A stretch of 64,000 nt of DNA from assembly GCA_039881145.1 (NCBI GenBank), contig JAYKKI010000134.1:2576001-2640000 (forward strand), read 5' to 3'. Each line of letters starts with the position of its first letter. Within the stretch, counting starts at the first letter, position 1. The position numbers and the translations under genes were made by a program. Under the pieces are notes generated by a model that saw only the letters and a list, made by a program, of their open reading frames with translations, was not told the origin of the DNA and ran no database searches. Below are positions 53,253 to 64,000 of this stretch, in pieces. This stretch comes from Druceiella hillmani. Taxonomy: Eukaryota; Arthropoda; Insecta; Lepidoptera; Hepialidae.

Positions 53253-54720
53253 GCTGTGTTACAGATCAACATTTAATCCTTGTGTATTTTCAATTTAATC
53301 CTTGTATAATGAAAGTAACAGCACAATAAAATATGTGTTGTACCCATTGTATTTGAAACTGTGATTTTTAGTAAATTTGTTAATTAAATAATTTTCAATA
53401 AACTTTCATATATTTTACATGTTTACTAAATCTTACGTTTTGGGGGACATTTGCCTGATGAAAATAATTCAATTACATTATCATTTCTTTATTCCATACT
53501 ATGAATATAACAACTTCAAGGGGTAACTAATTAACACCCTTACCAATTGAACCAATGCTAGCTGACGACACTATGAATAATTTATACACTAATAGTTTTA
53601 TTAAAATTTTTCTTAAGTGCCCATACTTGAGAGCTCTCCTTAATCTCTGGCTCTATGATTAATTGAATGCTTATAAAGTAGAGGATCTGGAAAATAAATG
53701 TCGAATTAAAGAGGAATTTACTATTATAAAACTATTTTACTTTTTGTGGGACCAGTCCATCGTCGTTATAATATAACGTTTAGTAAACAAATTTGAACAA
53801 ACTTCTTTACGACATATACACAATTCAGGATTACCTTATTCCAAAAGGATGATATAAGTTTTCTTTTAAATGATAAATAGATGTAAATTGTCAAAAAAAC
53901 TAGAAATATAGCCTCCTAGCTTTTTGCAATGTGAAGTTTATGATATAATAAATAATCAACCTATATCTTCCATTATCATGCAGTTTAAAATATGTAAATA
54001 ATTTCAATCAGCATATTTAATTCTCGCAATAATCAGCAATCAAATTACAGCTAGTGCAATTGTGAATTTAATCAGTCATTGTCATAAAACCTGATAGTAA
54101 ACAGCATTATATTTAATAATCGTTGATATACATATTGAATGGTACATCAATTTTAAATATAAGTAGGATGATTTAAAACAAATACCTAACAATTAAAAAA
54201 ATGTAGGGGATTTCAATTTAATATACGTAATGTTATACGATCCAATCAAATGTCTTTTTTAACTTATTAATAAATTGGATGTAATTTTTATAATTATATT
54301 ACTTGAAAATATAACCTGTTCTTCAAAATATTACAAGATTTAATACTAGTAAGTCTTAGAATTACTTTCGAACTCGTAAGAGTAATTCCCAATGCGGCAA
54401 AACATTTTGGTTTGCAACGTTAAAGTATAAAATTTCAATAGATATTTGAAATATGGTCTTGAAATATTACATAATAAGCAATAATGAAGAACACGTAATG
54501 ACTCTGGGTTTGAGGCCATGGGAAAAATTACAATTCAAGCGTTTTCTTTTAGAAGAATTACATCCACGAATAACTCACGAAATTCTAATTTTGATCTTGC
54601 GCAATAATACAAAAGAAAAAACATTGCAATAAAAACAATATATAACGACACAACACTGTATTTAACATCTTGTATTTAAAATATGTAAAAATATTTAAAG
54701 ATTTTATTATATTATATTAT
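53253..54720. other. Spacer between the inverted arms
   Basis: AT-rich sequence with no open frame of note, no RT, transposase or RNA similarity. If the structure is a transposon, it carries no transposase. If transcribed, this would be the loop of the hairpin. Confidence 0.6.
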
Positions 54721-55514
54721 TTTTCTATGGGTGGCTTGCGTCTTTGACATATAACTATATATAGAGTTCGTTATTAATATTTTATATTCATCGTCATCTT
54801 GTTATTGAAACGCTGTCATCAATTTGATCATCCGTCTAATCACACCCTGTCCAAAATAAACTCTATAGTGAATATATATGTTACAACATGTATAGACTTA
54901 AAATACGATTAATAATCTCAACCTATTGGAAGGAAAGGCGGTGGCATTTTGTGACGAACGCAGGTAAAACTATTAAGAATAAAAATACATGATGAAGTTT
55001 TAGATCCTAAAATGTTCTAAAGATTTTTCTCTAGACCCTTTTAGGACGATCTAGAGAAAATCCAATAACCTAAATCAACATTTTATGAATAAATCACAGC
55101 GGCTGTTTTAAATATAAGTTTAACTTTGAACATTGGGAAAAGTAACCTGACATTCATTTAGAAGTAATTTTTGCATACACAAAAACCCTTAAAATTTTTT
55201 AATAAATCAGTTGTTTAAGAGAAATTGAAAGATTTTGAAAAAAAACTGGAAATACGCAATTTGGTGACATGCCTAGAGATATTTTTGGTTCACTGATAAG
55301 CGAAAATAAAAACGAAAAAGTGCGTATTTGGTGTCACGGGGCTATTTAGTGAATAATTTCACATAAAATACGTAGAATTTCTAGTTTGTTTTATGAAAGT
55401 GTACTGCCAATTTACATTTGTTTTATATACATATTATTTTGATATTTAGGTCATGTAGTGTTGGTATATTTTTAGTAGATCTTATATTTTTTTATATTTA
55501 TTTTTACGCTGATG

Positions 55515-55865
55515 ATTTACCACCAGCTAGTAGGTCCGTCATCGGTGGTGTTTGGGAGCGGGCTCTGCGGACGCGACACAACTGGCATTCGTACGCGACG
55601 CGTCTCACTGTGGGTCGTAATGCAGTAATATAGTAACGCTGTCGTAGCTAATTTACCACAGTTTCCGTGCTAGCGTATCCCGCTAGCCTATGATGGTGGA
55701 GTACCAATAGGCGTGTGTAGGGGTTTCAGCCGTCCAGTATAACTGGCTTAGTCGTGACGCGGTCCGACGGCGACTCCGCGGCGTCAGCTCATCCGCGTAA
55801 TCGTATTTCTCCCTCCTCGTCGAGTATTGGGCTCAGGTGACGAAGACGGCTGCCGGCGTCTATCG
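55515..55865 (-). pseudogene. BEL/Pao integrase zinc-finger fragment (right arm)
   Basis: The reverse complement of 52113-52465, with the same start (GCGATAGACGCC) and the same end. One difference turns the Cys codon of CQLC's antisense partner (Cys to Tyr in the antisense reading), and a handful of other changes are seen. It lies on the minus strand, so the two integrase fragments face each other. Confidence 0.8.
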
Positions 55866-55918
55866 CCTTATATTCATGTGAACGCACGATTAAAGCAAAT
55901 TTTTTGTGTTTTTTTTTA

Positions 55919-59005
<3,087 letters not shown>

Positions 59006-59030
59006 TTATATATATATATATATATATATT
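59006..59030. repeat. Short (TA)n tract
   Basis: About 12 TA units. Confidence 0.9.
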
Positions 59031-62000
59031 ATAGGTAATGATTTAAATGTTACGCATAAGCATTTTTAACTTCACAATCCAAAAATCTCATTCAATGTTC
59101 TGCAATTAGGGTATTAAATGACACGGAAAGACTTTTTAGGATTTCGTAGTTCAACACTTTACTTTAATCTTCTACAATTTCAGATCTTCATGAATTTTTC
59201 CAAGAGTATGCTTCAAATAAGGATCTAAATGAAATGTAGCCGATAATATAACTGTCTCTTAAAGTACCTCCTCTTATTAAGAGGTAGGAGTGAAAAGTGT
59301 TTATCCCACTGGTGGTGTGGGGTATCATCATATCAGAAAGATCTTTTAAAATGAATTTAAATTTTCATTCTCCATATTTTCGTTTATAACCGCGTTTACG
59401 AAATTTTAAGCATCATAGCCGTTGATTATGTTTGCCTGACCTCCTGTTTACTAACAAGATGATATACGGATAAAATACTCGATAATGAGTTTTGATAAAT
59501 GTACTTTAATATAAATTATTTAGAGTAATCCATGATCATGGGTTGTGAAACTTTAAAAATAATCGTAATGACTACTTTTCTTACTTAATATAAATTAATG
59601 TGAATTATTAAATTATTTTTTGAAAAATAAAATCAAAAAAACTGTCTAGCACGACTGAAAGTCTCAATACAATTGTTCCGTACACATTGAGGCGTTGATA
59701 TACATTTAATGGTACATAATATTCAAATTAAACTATATACAAAATTTAAAATTTTTAGAACTAACTTGTGTTGCCCACTACATCTTTCACAAACGCAATT
59801 GCAAGTACAATTATCAGGGTATTACAATATTTATTCAGCTATCTTTACAGGTATATAAGAGTACATGAGAATTTGTGAAACATTGTTATGTATTTTAAGA
59901 AATTCCTAAGGAAGCCCAACTTAAATGTAGCCCAAGTTGTAACTAACGCTTTTTTTTAAATAGACGTGTTTAGCGTGTATCTTAGTTAAAACAATTTGTC
60001 TATTCAAAGTCAGGCAATTACTTTTAGTTACAATCAATATGGGTGGTCAATAAGTAGTTTGTTTGAATATTGGATTATATGACATAGGTGAATATTGTGG
60101 TATTGAATTAGTAAACATTTTTGGTAAAATGCGACGATAAAAATTAAAAAAAAAATAAGATATTGACTGCTTACATTTTAGTTTCTAAAGAATTTTACGG
60201 TGTTTGTGACAAACCTAATAAGCATAGTATTATTATCTCATCAGTGTTTCTCACTCTGCCAATAAGTTTGGAGATATTTCGCAGGGAAACGGAAAATCAT
60301 TTTCCTTGTATTTGATTAGTTGCGAAACTGGAAAGCTCATGGCTTTGTTTTCCTGTTTATTGATTCCATAAATCAGGTTTGGCCGAGATGTGTTATCAAA
60401 ACTTTTAGTTTATGTGGATATATAGCCATTATTGTAAGTTTTGTAGTCTTAAAAAAAAGGCAATACATGTCATTAACTAATGAGGAATGGAAAGCGACGA
60501 TATTTTTCAAACGGTCGTGGAAATTATTTTTTGACCACGGTTATTTTTACTATTTACAACGGTAATATGCCTGTCATATAAGTTAATGATAGAAGAATGA
60601 TCATCAAGCTTCGAATCGATTAGATATAATTATTTTATTTTTGTTACGGTTTTTGTTTCTAAATTTTTTTATTGTATTTTTATAAAGTTTTCGCGATAAT
60701 CTAACTTTCTGTAAAGTTCTAAAAAGAGAAATGACTTCCGTCGGTCGAATAATTTGTAATATTTGAGGCAATCATTAATAGTAATTTAGTAAATATTGTA
60801 TTTTATAACTTAACCGACTTATTTTCAATTGATATAGTTTTCTTTAATGATATTAACATTTACTGTACAGTGGCGAGAAATTATTATACAGAATAGAGAA
60901 ATACAATTGCCTTAATTATGTATGGATATCATTATTATCGTTTAAATAGTAATTTATTCATTCCGAATTCTTGAAAAGTTCAAAATATATTAACATTAAC
61001 ATATAAAAAGGATTTCAAATTGATTTAACCAATATTCAAATTTTGCACAAAGGTAATGTTCCAAAAAAGAGAATTTAATATTTTTTTAGTCACAAGAAAG
61101 CACCTTTACATAAAAAAGGGTTCATAATATTTATTAATATATTTAAAAAAAATTATGCAACTTTTCAGGCATATTTTTAAAATGTGTCAAATACAAGTAA
61201 AACTCGCACCACGAGGGATCCACACACAGGTATGTACGTATAAAAGTGTTAAGAATTTAAAGTAAATGGTATTTCTATTAAACGGTCATAAATATTAAAA
61301 CATGTTTTGCCATGTGAACGTATTGTTTTTAATAGTCTTTATCCGCGTGTATTTAATATTAAATAAACATTTTTTGGTTTTCTACATCTCTTTATTTACG
61401 AATGTAAGTCCATTGAAATAAATTGCATTGAAGTATTTACTAGTACTTACTAAATGTTCTTATCCCCATTATTCAAGGTTAAAAAAAATTTTAATTTAAA
61501 AGTTGTGGAAATACGCCGCAAAATATATGAATAATATTTCAGGTATGGTAAATACAGCAAATTAAAATAAGTGAAAGGAAAATTAAATACAACTGGAATT
61601 TATATCACAAAATATGTAAAGATTCGCTATACTTCCATTAGGATATTTTTGTAAAAAATTTCAACAATATCTCAAGAATTATAAAGCTCTTAATCTTTCA
61701 TAAAATTATGTCGAAATAATTTTCGAATAATTTTTAAATCGATTCCTGAGAATATTAAAACATAAACAAATTTTCGTGAACAAAATTACGACTATTATTT
61801 TATTGTAAATTTTACAATACACACGGACACGAAAGAATGTCAGAACCAATATATTTAATCGAACAAAATATATCTACACATTATGAAATATAATACTTAC
61901 TTGTTGCTTTATGACAATAACTCAATTGATTTATTGACTATGGCTCAGAATAACTGTATGCTACATACATCACGCTATCATCGAGGAGGATGGAATAAGA

Positions 62001-63488
62001 AGAAAAAAATTAAAAATAGCCTTCTTGGGTCGATAACGAGTCCTCCTAGTCATAATGCTTATTTTTGGTACTTTTTATGTTGTAAATTATTCTGTTGTTC
62101 ACAACAAAGGCCAACAGCTTTAATCAATACTCTTATTGATTTAGTAAAAAATACTGAAAAGGGCAATTGTTATCTACATATATATAATTTTGGTATCGAT
62201 CACGTAAGTTATAAGTTTTATAAACGGATTCATAGGTTTAACATAATCGATAAGAACAGGAAAATTAAATAAGCCCGAAATTCGCAAACCTTTTATTGGC
62301 GATCGCTATTTTGAGATGAAATTCCATTATATCGGACAGTAAATAATCAGCAATTTACTACACAAGTTTTTTAAGTCCCAAAGTTTAGAGTCAGATCATT
62401 TGGCAACCTTCTGTGAAATGATTAAACTAAAAAATATAAGTGGCATTTAGGACTACGATTCTTGGTGGAAATCCCATTCGCTTATTCTTTTTCGTTCCTT
62501 CCTTCTTTACCATATTATAACCATATTTAAAAGTTATAATATGGACTAAGATAAAATAAATAAAACACAAAGTTCTTGCTTTCAACATAGTCAATTTGGA
62601 TTGCAATTTCACTAATTGGACTGATCTAATAAAGATCAAATAATTAGTTTTTTTGGGGAGCGCGTCTAATTTTCTAAGTAAAGATTTTATTATGGTAACT
62701 GAATAATTTTTTTCTGAATTTGAAAAAACCTTGTAGATTGACTAAGATCTGTATTAGTAGTCCAAAAACAAATGCTCACTTTTCGAATACTTCTGAATAA
62801 ATACTCTAACTAATATCTATAAATATTATAAGTTCATGACTAAATACACACATAAGAATAGAATAAATTTGATATGCGGAGCAAGCTGAATACCATAAAA
62901 AAAAACTATTAAAAATCTAGAAGTCGGGTGTAAAAAAAGACAACGTCAATATATTTTATATACGTACAGTAATTTTATTTACTTAATAAATACAAAGTTT
63001 ACAATAAAACATGTTTAAATCGTACTTTATAGCTAACTCCGTAATTAGTAGATAGGCGTTTTAACAAACCAAGAAAGATGTGAATGTATTTTCAATGAGA
63101 ATATATAGCTCGAGTTTATAACATGAAATGTTAATATAGTCAAAGAGGATTTCAAAAATAGTGATGTCAATACGCCGATGCCCTAGAAATAATAACCATT
63201 CAGCGGGATGTCTCTTAAAGTCATGCAATAGAAACGAGGTACAAGAGGCGTCCTGGCATCCGTGTGGATATCACAATGAGGCTTTTGGCAAAACTTAACA
63301 AAGCTAAATTTTGTGGCCGAGTTTAAAATCGAATTTATATAAAGTTAATCGACGAATGATTTTGACTAATTACACGTAATGTTTTAACTGGCGATGTAGA
63401 TGAAAGCATATTCTTAGTAGATTTATTAGATGCCAGTCTGAAAGACTAATTTTGTCTGCTTGGCACTACTTTATATCTCTTTACTCTT
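59031..63488. other. AT-rich non-coding DNA
   Basis: No recognisable gene. The longest open frame (61883-62272 plus, 129 codons) contains a Cys-rich FLCCKLFCCSQQ stretch and a Lys/Asn-rich tail, with no family resemblance. At this base composition an ORF of that length is not significant by itself. A patch at 63175-63300 is less AT-rich but unassigned. Confidence 0.5.
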
Positions 63489-63758
63489 GTGTTTAAAAAA
63501 ATTATACCGAAGGTTATACGTGATATTACATGTATGTTTCTGAGTTTTAATATAATAAAATGTAATTTATACCAAATATACTCAACTGTTCATCAAGGGA
63601 GTAGTTCAAGTACAGCTAACATAGATCATGGGGAAATTACCGTCGATAGCTTACTTGCTCTTATGCAATCTGTCGCATATGTGAGGGAAAAATTCGTCGC
63701 AAGACTTAAAAGATTTGGTTATTTGGGTTACAAAATTGTAGGGCCTCATTTTGTTTGA
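63489..63758 (+). other. Unrecognised ORF, possible terminal exon
   Basis: The last 58 codons (about 63585-63758) have a more protein-like composition than surrounding frames: SSSSTANIDHGEITVDSLLA, then MQSVAYVREKFVARLKRFGY. They suggest a charged helical segment. The frame ends in TGA at 63756-63758, and an AATAAA polyadenylation signal follows within a few bases. Upstream, the frame turns into AT-rich sequence, so any real start would be an internal acceptor near 63585-63600 (CATCAAG). I do not recognise the protein. It may be the 3' end of a host gene, a transposon remnant, or chance. Confidence 0.2.
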
Positions 63759-64000
63759 AATAAAAACAAAATCTTCATGTAAATATGACACTATTCACAT
63801 GTTTATAATTATTAGAAGAGTTTCCTATCCGCGTTAAAAGAAACTGAGTTAATAAATATTCAAAAGAACAAGGTAAAAGGCTACAACAAGATTGAAGTTT
63901 TAATATTATAATCTTTTTTAACTTTACTGGATAACTATTTAATACTACAAAACTGTTTATCTTTACGTAGTTGTTATCAATAACTGAAAAGTGAAACGAA

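Larger units (their letters stand above)
52065..55918. mobile_element. 3.85-kb giant inverted repeat (foldback-like composite)
   Basis: The arm 52065-53252 is repeated in reverse complement at 54721-55918, around a 1,468-base spacer. Where compared, the arms differ by only a few percent: the antisense frame of 71 codons at 52347-52562 differs from its partner at 55418-55633 by three residues. Each arm has one private insertion of about 150 bases (about 52615-52769 left, about 54800-54953 right). The outer third of each arm is a BEL/Pao integrase zinc-finger fragment. The inner two thirds are AT-rich and unrecognised. The outer ends read TAAAAAACACAAAAAATTTG. No target duplication is visible. 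It could be a foldback element, a transposon with long terminal inverted repeats, or a palindromic rearrangement. Confidence 0.85.

Noticed and set aside
61883..62272. 129-codon ORF with Cys-rich stretch
   Set aside because: No family resemblance, AT-driven composition, and a length expected by chance in 64 kb of such sequence. Kept only as a note in the spacer entry.

Overview
The window looks like AT-rich, gene-poor DNA from an arthropod, most likely an insect. The evidence is indirect. The sequence is dominated by A and T, and at least eleven long (TA)n microsatellites are scattered through it. The recognisable coding matter is entirely transposon-derived: piggyBac, Tc1/mariner, BEL/Pao, Ty3/gypsy and a non-LTR retrotransposon. 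Several 3' tails resemble RTE-like repeats common in insect genomes. I cannot name the order or species. I see no intact host protein gene, no rRNA and no convincing tRNA. A few weak exon-like or promoter-like candidates are listed with low confidence.

Layout. 1-8280: non-coding AT-rich DNA with small perfect hairpins and one speculative short spliced ORF. 8281-13260: the first (TA)n tract, a 30-nt palindrome, a 31-bp inverted repeat and a cluster of decayed RTE-like tails. 13261-17720: mostly non-coding, with an inverted repeat pair carrying an E2F-like core, then a minus-strand non-LTR reverse transcriptase fossil (16821-17720) whose 3' flank carries a degenerate duplication. 17730-29590: non-coding, with (TA)n and (CA)n tracts, a three-unit degenerate tandem repeat (21205-21606), a short GC-richer promoter-like patch near 23100-23300 and a 52-nt near-perfect hairpin (26538-26589). 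29858-32250: a full-length, recently inserted piggyBac element with TTAA target duplications, all three catalytic aspartates, and a reading frame broken only by nonsense codons and a late frameshift. 33690-35215: a badly decayed Ty3/gypsy pol. 36120-36206: a tRNA-like SINE head. 42370-43541: a Tc1/mariner-family transposase with a lost catalytic core.

48150-52465 is GC-richer. It holds short direct repeats, an LTR-like block and a BEL/Pao pol remnant with the order RT, RNase H, integrase zinc finger. This remnant abuts the most striking object in the window: two arms of about 1.19 kb in opposite orientation (52065-53252 and 54721-55918) around a 1.47-kb spacer, about 97% identical where I compared them. 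Both arms contain the same BEL/Pao integrase fragment. If transcribed, this 3.85-kb palindrome would fold into a long double-stranded RNA matching a retrotransposon. I propose it as a candidate hairpin-RNA source or foldback-type composite element; that role is inference.

55919-64000 is again ordinary AT-rich DNA, with (TA)n tracts, two divergently oriented CTCF-like motifs and one unrecognised ORF near the end. The transposons do not work together with one another. They record successive insertion and decay, and piggyBac is probably the youngest because its ends match perfectly.
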